Source: Knoxdaviesia capensis
Taxonomy: Eukaryota; Ascomycota; Sordariomycetes; Microascales; Gondwanamycetaceae
Assembly: GCA_001510575.1 (NCBI GenBank)
Contig: LNGK01000008.1
Location: forward strand, 1,958,691 to 2,022,690
Reading direction: 5' to 3'
DNA: 64,000 nt
The notes beneath the pieces were generated by a model. That model searched no databases. It was not told where the DNA came from and saw only the letters and a list, made by a program, of their open reading frames with translations. Of this stretch, positions 21,027 to 32,729 are shown in pieces (position 1 is the first letter of the stretch; each line of letters starts with the position of its first letter). A program made the translations under genes and the position numbers.

Positions 21027-21913
21027 TCAGTGCACCCAGCTGTCAGACGGCTCGCGACGTCTTCTCTCGTACAGCCACTTGTTGTTGAGGCTGACGCTGG
21101 TCCGCTTGCTTGCCGAGGGGCTCGGGCTAGAGCTATCGACAGAGAGGCCCGGAGTGAGAGAGCTAGCCAAGGGGTTTGGTGATCCAAACGACGAGCGTCT
21201 TGTGCCACTGGTTGACGCGGTAAACAACTGCTTCTGTTGTAGAGGACTTCCGATTGGCGAGAAGGACGGCGTGGGGCGATCGAAAGAAGCCGGGAGAGAG
21301 GGACTGCCCTTGCCCGACAGAGGCGAGCCGGTGTACGAAGCTCGGCTGCTCACGGAGCCAGCCAGAGAAGGAGTGCGAGAGTAGCGCGGGGGAGTGCTAA
21401 ACTTGGCATCGGGGGCCAGCGGTTTCGAGCTGGGGGGAAGACCGAGGAGTGTTCGTTGCTCGGCGGTCAGGGGGATATCGGAGAGGTCGTCGGTAGGTCT
21501 GACGAGGGGAAGGAGGGCAAAGCCAATGTTCAACACGGCAATCGACTGGATGACGAAGACAATCCACGACAGGTAGCCGCGCATGTCCCGGCCAACGCTA
21601 TGATAAGAAGAGGGTTAGAGAGAACCGACCAAGGAAACAAACGCAGAACAGAGCGAGGGGGCACTCACAAGTCTCCGGAAACGTACACCCGCGCCACGGT
21701 GCGGCAGAGCCAAAGGACACCCAGCGTAGCCAGGTTGTATGTGATCTGGCGGACATTCTTCTCGGTAAAGGTTGTGGCGTTCCGTCTCCGGGTGATCTCT
21801 TCAAGTCGCGGGTGGCGCCACGTGCCGGGACTATCCGTCACGGCGGGAGTGGCCGGCTGGTTGGGGGTTTTGAAGGCCGAGGTCGACCGCTTGACGGGAG
21901 TTAGGGAAGGCAT
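21027..21913 (-). CDS. POM34: Nuclear pore membrane protein Pom34-like
   Basis: Two exons, 21913-21669 and 21597-21027, with a 71-bp intron (GTGAGTG..ATCATAG, phase 2), give 271 aa. A Ser/Thr/Pro-rich N-terminus is followed by WRHPRLEEITRRRNATTF-x3-NVRQ, the signature of the fungal Pom34 family. There are two membrane segments: about 57-77 (ITYNLATLGVLWLCRTV) and about 90-112 (YLSWIVFVIQSIAVLNIGFALL). ALLPLVRPTDDLSDIPLT-x-EQRTLLGL follows. The rest (residues 125-271) is a disordered Ser/Pro tail with many SP sites, ending in a basic patch. In yeast Pom34 anchors Nup170 and Pom152 at the pore membrane. An in-frame ATG exists at 22084, but the residues it would add are not family-like. Confidence 0.85.
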
Positions 21914-23154
21914 GATTGACGAGATCGGGGAAGACGGGACGGTGACGTTTCGTTGCAAGGGGAACCCCGAAAGAAGCGGCTCTTGGGAGTGGTGAGAGAC
22001 GACAAGGCAGAGAGAGGACGAGGAACGCTGCGGTGACGTGCCAGAGTGAGGTACAAGAAATGGCAGAGGAGGCGAAGCACACACAGACGGTGTCAGAGAG
22101 GAATCTAGATCGGATGGCAGGATGTGTCAGTTGAGCTGCAGCCAGAAGAAAACAGACAACAACACATGGAACGGCAGAAGAGAGATCAAACATACAAACA
22201 CAAGTGCACTTGCACGTGACAGATAGAAGAAGCTGCTGGAATGAGGAAATGCTGTGTAAGGGTTAGTAGGTTAGTAGAGAATGCACCGTTGGCACAATGG
22301 CCGGCTAAAAGACAAGACAAATGTCGTGATGATGGATGATGAAGCTAGCTATGGTGACGAGGTGAAAAAAAAGGAAGAAGTGAAGTTCACAGCACAGGAG
22401 AAAGTAAATAAAGAGAAAACAGCTTCCCCGGATTCTTAGGCCGCCATTGGCTACGGAAAAATTGCGGCAGTTGGCGGCTGACATAAGCGTGCATGACATA
22501 GTGCCGCGTCAAAGTGTATGTGTACTTTCGGTCGCGTGTCAACGTCCAGTTAGGCGGTTTTGCACCGGTATAGGGCTTGATTTAGCGGGCTAGCCACTGA
22601 ATCCGTCGAGCTTACAGCAATGAAAACAGTTTTCAGTGGAGGGAGCCCATCAAACTCAGCAGCAGCACCACCTGTATCATTAACTTGCTCACTATAAGCC
22701 AATGGAAACTTTGTCCAGCTCATTATTAGCTAGCTGTTCTCATTTTTTGAGGCATCACCACATTCACTTAATCATTTCCTTATGGTGCTCCTTTTTTTTT
22801 TTGCCGAACATTTCCTCTTTCTGACATCTTCTCCCTCGTTCTCACGTCTTTCTCATCATTTTCTATCTCCTTCAGTTAGCCACTATTTAAACTCATCCCC
22901 CCATTTCCCCCTCTCATATTTTTCTTCCCTCTTTTTTTTCTCCTCTCAACATTTTCATCACCACTTCACCCATATTTCCACTGTTTTATCACAACTGAGA
23001 GCTTCTTTTTGATCCGGCTTCACCTGAGGCCGTTTCAGCTTCAAAATTGATCTCTCTGCCGATTTCGTTTCCTTTTCCACCCTCAATTTCTTCCCAGCAC
23101 TTTCGTACCACCGACAACTCCCCCAACCGAATCATCGCAGCACCCATCGTCACC
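21914..23154. promoter_or_regulatory. Divergent promoter region POM34/IES1
   Basis: 1.24 kb between two divergent start codons. The IES1 side (22780-23150) is a long C/T-rich tract, the usual look of a fungal transcript leader. A GAAAAA/TTTTT-rich stretch lies at 22790-22800. No gene is seen. Confidence 0.6.
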
Positions 23155-25217
23155 ATGGCGTCGCCAGAAGCGTCCGAGTTCGACCTGCAGAGCTCGCCCG
23201 GAGCGCATCTGACGAAATCCTTTGTGTCGAACATGATGGCCGATGACGACGACACCAAGATGATTGACGGCACTCCGGAGCCGGCCGAGCGCGGCTCAAA
23301 GAAAAGCAAGGCGGCCCTGGCGCGGGAGGCGGCCAGTCAGTCGGTGATCGGAAAGATCCGCCATCTGAAGAAGGACGACGGTGACCCGCTGTGGCGCCGG
23401 GACATCCAGTACGACTTCCTCCGCGCCATCTTCGACAACGAGGAGAAGGTGTTCACCAACAGCTACGAGCCGGAGACAGTCGGCATGCAGTGCTTCGCCG
23501 ATCTATATATCGACACCATGGCCCGTAGCAGCAAGACTAGCAAGGTGCTCCGGGATAAGCTGTTGTCCGACCGAGATGCGGCGAAGGGAATGGCTATGGT
23601 GTGCTTGTTGGTCAACATTGGCCGCATGAACACAACTCTCAACTGTAAGTCCACAGGCCTCACGGGCGCATCCCAGACGTGGCTGCCTACCAGGTAACTG
23701 ACAGAATCTTCCGTGAACCACCCCCACACACAGTCTTCCCCGAAATGCGAGCCCAACTCCGAACCTACCATGCCATTCCGTCCCTGCAGGCGAAGCAGGA
23801 CCCCCATGCCTATAAACAACTGCAGGATGCCCCTCGGCTGAAGTCTATCCTGAAGGGTGGCGTTGAAGATCGCACCGAGCCGGCGACGCTCCAGAAGCTC
23901 AAGTCGAAGGACGTTCCCCGGACAAACCCCGTTAATCTCCTATTCCTGATCTGCCACGCCGCCCAGAAGATCCACGAGCTACACTTCCCGCCTACCCAGG
24001 AGTTCCACGATGTGGTCATGAAGACCAGCTTCTCCAGCTCGTCGCGCGCCCGGGCCTTCCTGTGGATCATGTGGTTCTATCTCGAGTCCGACTTCACCGA
24101 GGAAGGCTGTGAAGAGAATCCGTTTGGCCCCGGTGTCGATTACGGCCTCAACGTGGCCAACCAGGGCGTGCCGCGCATGGAGGAGATGACTCCCGAGGAG
24201 GAGGCTCTTGAGAACATCGACACGCCCGAGGAGGTTGCTTTCGGCGCCGAGAAGCAGAAGATGCGCGCCAAGATCCTCGAGGTCGACCACTCCTACCTTC
24301 AGGACACCCAGACTAAGCGCGTGTCTCGCGTTGCGAAGCCGGTTGTCGACGAAGGCCCCGCCATTCTGCCGCGAATCCGCCCCGCGAAGCACGAGTCCGA
24401 CCGTGATAGCACCCACTCGACTCCCCCTCCGCGCATTCTGGCTCGTCACGGCATGGGAGCTGCGGGTGGTGGTGACGGCAGCATCAGCTTCAGCAACAGC
24501 TTTGGCGGTGGCGGTGGCGGTAGACGCAGCGCCATGAAGCACATCCAGATTGCTGAGGCGTCGTCGCCCGCCGGCCCGCGCGACTCCGACCACGTGCCCG
24601 TCCGCAAGCCCCGCCCTCCGACTGCCCACCAACTCGCTGTGGTGCGTAACCGCAACCAGCGCGTGGAGTTCATTCTCGAGCGCGGGCTCAAGCGCCAGCA
24701 CCACCGCTCGCGCAAGGTGCGGCGTAACGAGGGCAGCATCATGCGCACGCTGGCGCGCCTGCAGGAGATGCCGGACGCGTTTGAGTACTCGGACGAAGAG
24801 GATATTGTCGGCTTCGGCGGCAGTGCCCAGCGCGACCTGGGCCCGTTCCGCGACCGCGGGCTCGGCGGCCTGTGCCAGCTGGCCACCGAGGAGGACGACT
24901 ACGGCGAGGAGATGGCGTCCTACGCGGCGGCCCTGCGTCGCTCGTGCCGCCGCCTCTCGCGCTGGGCCGACCAGACCGGCCCCGATGTCGAGGCTGTGCC
25001 GCCCGTCAAGCGCCGCAAGACCGAGTCGGCCGATGCCGTGCCGACCTCGCCGCCCGACGAGAGCATGTTTGATCTGACGATGAACGGCGGCCTCAACGAT
25101 ACCGTCATGGACGATGCCCGCGAGAAGTCGACTGCCCCCGCGCAGGACGACGAGGAGGACCTGGATGATGTTGAGCGCATGCTCCTGGGTCTGGACGGCG
25201 GCTCGGACGGCGAGTGA
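23155..25217 (+). CDS. IES1: INO80 chromatin-remodelling complex subunit Ies1
   Basis: Two exons, 23155-23644 and 23734-25217, with an 89-bp intron (GTAAGT..ACACACAG, phase 1), give 657 aa. The start has a good context (CACCATGG). Residues 60-110 read SQSVIGKIRHLKKDDGDPLWRRDIQYDF. Then come DTMARSSKTSKVLRDKLLSDR and VCLLVNIGRMNTTLN, joining across the splice to FFPEMRAQLRTYHAIPSLQ. This block is the hallmark of fungal Ies1. Further on are FSSSSRARAFLWIMWFYLESDF and, near residue 450, RNRNQRVEFILERGLKRQHHR followed by RRNEGS. The C-terminus is acidic (DDEEDLDDVERMLLGL). In yeast Ies1 belongs to the INO80 module around the ATPase N-terminus. Nuclear. Confidence 0.9.
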
Positions 25218-26232
25218 AGGGTGCATATCATATCCCCTTTTCACCGCCTGCTTGTCTGGCTGTTCTGCCTCTCGCCTTTCTTTTTTGTTTTCTTTTTTTT
25301 GTTGTTTTTGCTTTTCACTTTTTCGCTTCACATCTGCTTTGCTCATTACCTTTGCTCATTACTTTACACGTGTAACATTATATACACGACGGACGCAAAC
25401 CAAAAGCCCAGGACCAGGGAGGAAGGGCGGGGGGACTATTACTTCTTTTGCACTTTTATCAGGGCGTTCTTACTGGGGGTTTACGGAGTTGACGGGGTTT
25501 GCTGGTCCAAGATATTCTACGGTTCTGTCCTTTGCTTCTTTAACATGGAGGAGATGGCGTCTTGCCTCTCCTTTGATTAGTTGATACATACATACAGCCT
25601 TAGATGGTTTAGTTCAAATACACATTCTTGAAATCACCTCTCACTGCTCTCTGTGAACCTCGTCCATCTCTGTTCATACAAAAGGATTCGCCATGTGTCT
25701 ATCTATCCGTCACTTATGCTAACAGTAGCTGCAGACAAGAAACCAGAAACCTCTAGAGATGCGAAGTCTTCCAAAACGCCGAGTCAAAACAGAAACCAAG
25801 TCCACGAGAGGAAAGAAAAAAGAAAGAAAAAAAGGGGGGGGCAAGGGAGAGAGAGCCTCTCTACAGTGACCAAGATGATAACCAAACATAACCAGGAAAA
25901 AAAAAAAAAGAAAAAAAGACAACAAAAACCCCATCCTGGAAAGTGCTGCTCCAACGAGCAGGAAATCAAGTTCACTTCTGCCGTCGCCGGCGCTTGGCCC
26001 TGGTGAGCGCCTAATTCTCCTGATCGGATCCGTCGCCGCCAAATGTCGCACCCGCGTCGGACGTGGTCGGCGCTGCCGTCGACTGCCGCGAGGACATGTG
26101 GTCGGCGGTCAGCCTCTTACGCCGCCGCCGCCGCCGAGCGAGGGCGATGTCCTGTGCGCTCCGGCGCGGGGGCGGTGTCGCACTGGGCGGGCGCGGCGGC
26201 CCCGGCGGCGGCTGCAGACCCTGTTTGGAGAT
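25218..26232. other. Convergent intergenic region
   Basis: About 1 kb between the stops of IES1 and the DUF3684 gene. It holds both 3' UTRs, with T-rich tracts at 25280-25320 and A/G homopolymer runs at 25815-25920. The part from 26030 to 26232 is GC-rich like the adjoining coding end, but I find no credible exon. Confidence 0.55.
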
Positions 26233-29200
26233 CTAGTCCAGGAGGTGGGCGGGCGGCTGTCGCGCGGGAGGCGTCGCGGAGTACGGCGGCGGCGGGCCGC
26301 GGATAGCCGTGGTGTCGGAGCCACTAGGACTGGGGGCAGCCACCGATGTGCGTGCCGGCACAGCGGGCAAAGCCGGGGCAGCCGCAATCGCCGCCGCGGG
26401 GGCCGCGGGGTTTCCAGGCTGCGAGACCCGCGCCATCATTCGCATGTAGTACTCTTGGATGAATGATTCCGTGTAGTAGCTATGCTCTGCATTGTGCGCC
26501 TGCACGAGGTTGTGCGCCAGTTCATGCGCCAGCACCACCCACCACCAAACAGTGGCTTCGGCGCGCGCCGCGGGTCCCGGAGCCGACTTGTTGAGCATCT
26601 TGGGCGCGTGCAGCTGTTCGAAGAAGCGCAGGTTGCAGAAGATGCTGCCTGCCAAGTTGAACGCAATGGTGTTACCTTGCAGATCGTAGAAGATATGCAG
26701 CGATGAAATAGGTGCGCTGTACACCGCCGCCACGTCCGCCAGCACGCCGGCAAACGCCTGGATGGCGGCGCCGTGCGTGGCGAGCAGCTGGCTCAAACCG
26801 GCAGCTCCGGCAGTTTCGGACTGTGCGACATCCTTCGACACGTACACCCGCATTCCGCGCGCCGCTTCGCCAGCGAGCACCAGGTCCTTGGACGACGTCG
26901 CGTCGCAGTACGTTGCCTGCTCGCGCACCTCGGTCATACTGGGCGGTGAGAAGAGCGTGTGCGACCCGTACGCCCGGGTGGCGTTGATCGCGTTGTGCAG
27001 GTTGCTCTGCACCACCGCGGGGCTGGTCACACGGCCATCGCCACCTCCTCCCGCGGCAGCTGTGGTTGTCGGGGGGCGGGGGGTGAGTGACTTTGGGGGA
27101 GGGGGGGGTGTGTGGCCTGAGGGCTGCAACTGTGAAGACGGATTAGTGCTAGTGTCATTATCAATCCCGAGGAATCGGTTCCACGTCGCTCTAAGACCCT
27201 CAGCGCTACCGCCGCCAATCTTGGGCGGCACGGGGGGCGGAACCAATGTCGACGATCCCGGTGAGGACTCCGGAGAGTCCGGCTCAAAGTCTCCCGGCAT
27301 CGCCACACCCTTTCCGTTTCGGCTGGACTGGGGCAGTCGTGCCAGATTATCAGCCGCTGCCGCCGCCGCCGCCGCCTGAGTCGCGCGCCACTGCTCCTCG
27401 CGCTCGCGGTTGAGCTTCTGCTCAGCCTCAAGCGCCTTGCGCCGCTCTTCCTCCGCCAGACGCGCCTCGGCGGCCCGCACCCGCAGGATACGGTCAACGT
27501 TGTATCCGCGAGCCTTGAGACCCAGAAGATCCAGGGTCAGGAATGGCTCAATGAAGATGCTGGCTTGCTGACTCTGCTTCTGGAGCAGGATCTGGCACAG
27601 CGCTTGGCCAACCTGGAACATGTTAGGTTTGGGATCATCGGCCACGTACAGGACGCCGTCGGCCGGATGCTGGCGGGACGCCGCCGATCGCCGCTCGTTG
27701 TTAGACACGCCGAGGCCGCGCCGCAGCGTGCGGCGGAGCGAGATCGATTGCACGATCGAAACCTTGAGGTTCTTATCCAGCCACTTGCCGTCGTGTTTGA
27801 TCGCCACTCCCTTATCACTCGTGTACTCGAAGAGGAAAATCTTCGACCGTTCAATAACGTGCCGTCTGAGCTTTTCCGCTGTTCCTTGTCTCTCGACCGC
27901 CTGGCCGATCCGGAGGTCGGTGTCGACACAGGTGCTCAACGGAGAGCAGCCCAAAGCCTGGTAGAAGGACTCGAGAAGTTCTTCTTCCGGAGCACAGACA
28001 AGATGGTCCTTGAAGATACGGTAGGAAACATAGTCATCGGGAATAACAATATCGGCTGCAGTTCCCAGCTGGTACTGCTTCAGTGGAGGCGCATCGTCCT
28101 CTTCATCGCCGAGATCGGCAGCAATGCTGTCGGTGCCCTTCTTCTTCTTCGTAGATGTCGAGATCAGCTTCCATCCAAGGAGGAACGGCGCGGTGCGCAT
28201 TCTCTTCCACACGTCGCGGTTTGATTGCAGTACCGACTGGCTGTCCGCAAAGTTTTTCAGCAGGTTGAGATATCTCTCGACCTGGAGGATTCCCAGCAGT
28301 CGAGCCGGCTCGGTACAGGCAAACTTGGCCAGGGCAATCTTCGACGGCTCATCCTGGGCGCCGCAGTGAGAAAGAAAGCGGTTGGCATCCTGGCCAAAAT
28401 CAACAAAGTCGAAGATCTCGGAATACTGGGATCCGGTGCCGAGGTAGCATTCTTCCGGTGTAATACGCCGTTCCTTTGCTAGGGGCACAATGGGAGACTG
28501 GCGCAGTTTGACCAGGTTGGCATCTTTGATCTCGAAAACCCGCCGAGACATGTAGTTGAACTGCTTCTCGGCCACAGCTTTGGTGGCCGGAGGAGATCGA
28601 ACGATTCGATTGACACATTCGGTGATCGGAGGGTTAAGCGCAACACCGAACAACTGTTAGGAGATGACATATCAGTACTGGGCCGGGAGACATGAACTTC
28701 AAGATAAACAGCGAGGAAGACTTACATTCGCATGGGGCAGCCACTCCGTATGCAGAATTGGGAATCCCAAGACTGCGGCCCCCGGATTAGTGAAGCACTG
28801 GCTGGGAGCAGCCAAGCTCTTCTCATTGCCTTCAATGGGCAAGAACGGCTTCGACACATTCTTCATATCATACGACTCGTACTTGTTCGCCGTGTACGAC
28901 GTCACAAAGTACATCATGGCAGTCCGGCGCATATCGGCATCCGACCCGGTCATGAGCGGCAGCAAAGTAAGCATCGACGGGAACTTGCGCAGCCCCAGAG
29001 ACTGCAGGAACTGCTCCTCGTGACTACCGGGACGGAGCTGGCCACCAGGCCAGTAGATGATGGGCAGCTTCAGCGCCCGGAGCGCATCCTGCTGGACGTA
29101 GAGATCCGAGACCTTGTAGAACAACATGGCCGCACTGGCGTCGCTACCGGCCGGCTTTTCGGCGGGGCAGATGCGCGAGTCCTTCAGACGCCGCATGTCT

Positions 29201-31725
29201 TCGACGGGGATGTCGCTGCGCACCGACGACAGGTACTTGATCAGCTCGACATGACTCCACTGCTGTTTCTGACCGTCTTCCGACGGGGTCAGCAGCCGGC
29301 TAAAGATAGTCTCGAGATCAACAGTCTTGCGCACACCAATGGCCACCAGGAACTTCTCCTTGAGCGCCGACGAGGACTGGATCACAGGAAGATCGTCAAA
29401 CACACGCACGTTCGGGAAGAACGACTCGCCAGGCTTCCTCATGCCCATCTTGGTCGGCATCACCGTGTTGGCCTGCAACACCTTAATCAGGCCAGTACGG
29501 TCAGCAACCGTCACGTTTTCCCAGTTCTTGGACACCACTGCCAAAACCTGCATGGCAAATTTGGCGTCCTTGACGAGGTTTTGGTCGTCGGCGTTATTCG
29601 GAGCGGACTCGATGAGGAACCGGATCCACGGAAGAATATCCAGTGCTTCCCAGCCTAGGGCATCGAGCTCCTGCGCGTTCAGAGTGCTGGTAAAGGCATA
29701 AGGAATTGTGGCAGGCGGGAGGGGCAGACTCGCGGGGATGCGGTTGGACTGAAGGAAGTTCTTAATCGATCCTAGAGCTATAACTTCACCCTGGTCACTA
29801 CCTTCTTCGCCGATAGTAGCAACAGCCACATCGAGCAGATGAAGCTTGCTAACGTGGTCTAGGTTGCCGGCCAGAACACCGGTTGTAAGCCACTTGAGAA
29901 AAGCCACAAGCTGTTGGCGATTCATGGCCTTTGCTCCGAGCTCCTTCTGGATGTCCGAGACGGTGATCCCGGTGATAAGGCCAAAGGAAATCAGCTTCTT
30001 GATAAACACAAGATCCTTGATTTCACTGGGAAGAGTGGCAATCGAGTCCACAAACGCCGAGATCTGGTCCGACGGAATGCGGACCTTTTCGGTAGGAACC
30101 ACACCACGGCTCGAGTAAATGTCGACAGACGCCTTCTTAAAAGATGTCCAGAACGACTCGTCGATGATCTGTGCCACTTGAGCGCTAGGAGTCGATTCTT
30201 CAAACGCGTATGTGTTGAAAATGTGCTTAGCTTCAGGCATAAACTTGGCCACAGCGGCTGCCAGACCCTTCGCGCCGGGTTGAGCGAACGCTTTGAACGA
30301 GCGGTCAAGCGTAGCCATGTCATCAATAAATGACAGGCGCGCAACGATGCCAGCGGCGCGAAGCATCTCCACGTTCCACGTGCGGACCCATCTGGCGTTC
30401 AAGTCGATGGCCTCTCGCTCGACTGTGGGAATCACAGAGGGCGCAGAGATGTGCATTCCAGCACCGGTGGTCTGCATCGTGGGGAAGCCGATGAACACAC
30501 GGCCACCGGGCTTCTTGCTGGGCAAGACGGAGGCAAACACATCAATGCCCTTGGCGTTTCCCTTCGACGATGAATCCTTGGTGGCCTGCACCTCATCGTG
30601 CGAGGAAGTGAGAATCGCCAGCTTGGTTGTTTTCGGCGGAGGCTTCTTGGTGGCACGTTCGAGCTCGGTCGAGAACGAAGCGCTCACCTTGGTGCGAATC
30701 GCGGCAGTCGCCACGCGAAGGAAGATCGAGGCAGTGTTGGTCGAAGTAACATCTTCCGACGGCACGAAGGTAGGCTTCTCCTCTTCCGCTGTCTTCGCCT
30801 TAGGGGCAGTCGATGAAGACGATACAAGCCGAGAGAAGAAGCTCTTAATGATAGTGTTTTCGGCGATGGGGCCTCCAAAGGTCTCCGACAGCTTGGCAAC
30901 GGCCGATGTTGCCGGCTTCCAGCCCAGCGCGGTCATGTAGGTGGCGTCGATCTGAGTGGAGTTGCGGGAGACAGAGGCCACAGTCATGATTCCCTCTTTG
31001 GTGGTGGTTTCGAGGTATCGCGGGATAGGCACAGTGACACTATCCGAAGACATCTTCCGCAGCGAAATAAGCTGGTAGTCGTCGATGAAGAACTCGAGCT
31101 TCTCCAGGGCAACAAAGGTCAGACTGGTGGCAAGGAACCGAGCAACCGAGAGAGCGTTCGGGACGGGAGTTGTCGAGTTCCGGTAGTCCAGCACGAACGA
31201 TGTGTACTTGCTGGCCTGGTCGGCAGGAAGCGTAGACTTCTTGGTGAAAAGGGCGTTGCCCTTCCAGTAGAACGCCATAGCCTCGCTACCGGAGCTCACG
31301 AAGGGCTCCTCACAATCGGCGAAGACGCTGTAGAAACCAACGCCAAAAGCACCGATCTTGGTCTCGTCAGGGTTTCCCTCGGCGATCCGCTTGAGGCGGC
31401 CCCAGTCGGTCTTTGCAAACGGCTGGCCGTCATTTTGGACAACTAGGCGGCGCAGAGTATGGTGTTGGAGAGTATGTTTAAGGAGGTCCGATCGGGACGG
31501 GTTCGACGGGAGGGGCACCTGCGTGGAGGGGATCGTTTCGAACCGGATGGTTACCGTGGTTGCTTGAGCATCGGCAGCGTTTTGGATCAGTTCACGCAAG
31601 GTGGTCCATTCGCCGGAGTAGCGAGCAAGGACTTTGTCGATGAGAGCACGAGTGTCCACGGTGACGGCTTCTTCGTCTTCGGCGTTCTGCAGAGCAGCAG
31701 CCCGCAGACGCGAGAAGTCCGTCAT
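26233..31725 (-). CDS. Large GHKL-ATPase protein, DUF3684 family (sacsin/Hsp90-like N-domain)
   Basis: Two exons, 31725-28726 (exactly 1000 codons) and 28653-26233, with a 72-bp intron (GTAAGTC..CTAACAG, phase 0), give 1806 aa. Residues 38-62 read RYSGEWTTLRELIQNAADAQ, the ATP-binding N-box of the Hsp90/sacsin GHKL fold. Near 120-145, DETKIGAFGVGFYSVF supplies the glycine-rich lid. The middle is a long unassigned helical region. Near 1240-1260 is a coiled, charged segment (RRKALEAEQKLNREREEQ) followed by a Pro-rich linker. The last 200 residues hold HELAHNLVQAHNAEH (about 1709-1723), which resembles a zinc-protease HExxH motif. The end is Pro/Ala-rich. The family is widespread in filamentous fungi with no established function. 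A chaperone-like ATPase is an inference from the fold. Confidence 0.8.
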
Positions 31726-32492
31726 TTGGGGCAGTTGTCGAGAGAACCGCAGGGAAGAGTCGTTATTAAGGGAGAATGACTTGTATGTAAGAAATAAAGG
31801 GAGTCGAGAAGAACGAGCTGCCGTTCCCTCAATATCGGGGGGTATCGGGGAAGGAATTGAGGGTCAAAGGGCAGCAGGCTAGAATGAGAGAGGATGGTGT
31901 GGTTTGACTGAAAGGTTAGAAAAGAAATATTCGCTTCAGTTTTCTAACAATGAGCTATAGAAATATGAGAAGAGGGAAGCGAACCATGAAAGAATCAAGG
32001 AGTCATAACAATAGGGCAGATTTATTTAGCAAAGGAGGAGAAGTTAAATACGAAGAAATTATTCACGCCTATATTGCAAGCAAATAGAGAAGAGGAGAAG
32101 GGGGGTATGCAGTTAAAGCAACAAAAGCCCAAAAAAAACAGTGCACCAAAAAGAAAACACGTGAAGAGTTCGATTTGTCTCCAGGACAGTGTTTTGAAGC
32201 GTTTTGTGTAGTTAAGTGAGGAGAAGCAGATTTTCAAACATCGACGATGAATGTTGGAGAATATTCGGGTGTAGGGTTTAGATAATGCGGCAACACAACC
32301 AACTTGTACCTGTGTGGAAACCTTACGTACGTTTCATCGCCTAAAGCGCGTTACGTGTACTTCGGGCAATATCTGACAGAGGGCTTATCTTATCTAAAGG
32401 GCCTTCGGAGCTCCATCCGTCAAATAGCAGAACAGGAAAGAGCGAAGCGCCACCACCAGGCAGCCGGATTTTGGCCTTGTGGCTGAAGCAGC
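31726..32492. other. Promoter region of the DUF3684 gene and unassigned DNA
   Basis: 767 bp upstream of the minus-strand gene. The first 100 bases are probably its leader. No gene or repeat is recognised. Confidence 0.5.
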
Positions 32493-32729
32493 GTGGCGGA
32501 ATATGTTGAAGAGGTCACCAACGACGACGACTCTGACTCTTCGTTCCTGGAGTCTCTGGAACATGCCAGAAATGTCATCTCCGCCAGTGTGCGGACCCTA
32601 AAGACCCTTTTGTCCATCTACGAAATGTCCGAGGAATATCTCATCAACATACAGACACTCCGGCAGAGCCAGGCAAACGACCTTCATGACTTGGTGCCGA
32701 TACGAGAGCGATCGAGAACGGAAATATAA
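32493..32729 (+). pseudogene. Short relic, possibly a fungal CorA-like or signalling N-terminal domain
   Basis: A 78-codon open segment with natural-looking amphipathic sequence: SFLESLEHARNVISASVRTL, then LSIYEMSEEYLINIQTLRQSQ and NDLHDLVP. It has no ATG at its beginning (GTG) and loses its character just before the stop. The heptad pattern suggests a helix bundle. I suspect a truncated copy of a larger gene, with CorA-like/HET-associated helices as the nearest resemblance, but cannot name it. Fragments on both sides are not in frame. Confidence 0.3.

Noticed and set aside
23979..25346. 455-codon open frame on the minus strand over IES1
   Set aside because: A shadow frame of the Ies1 coding sequence, rich in A, R, L and H with no domain.
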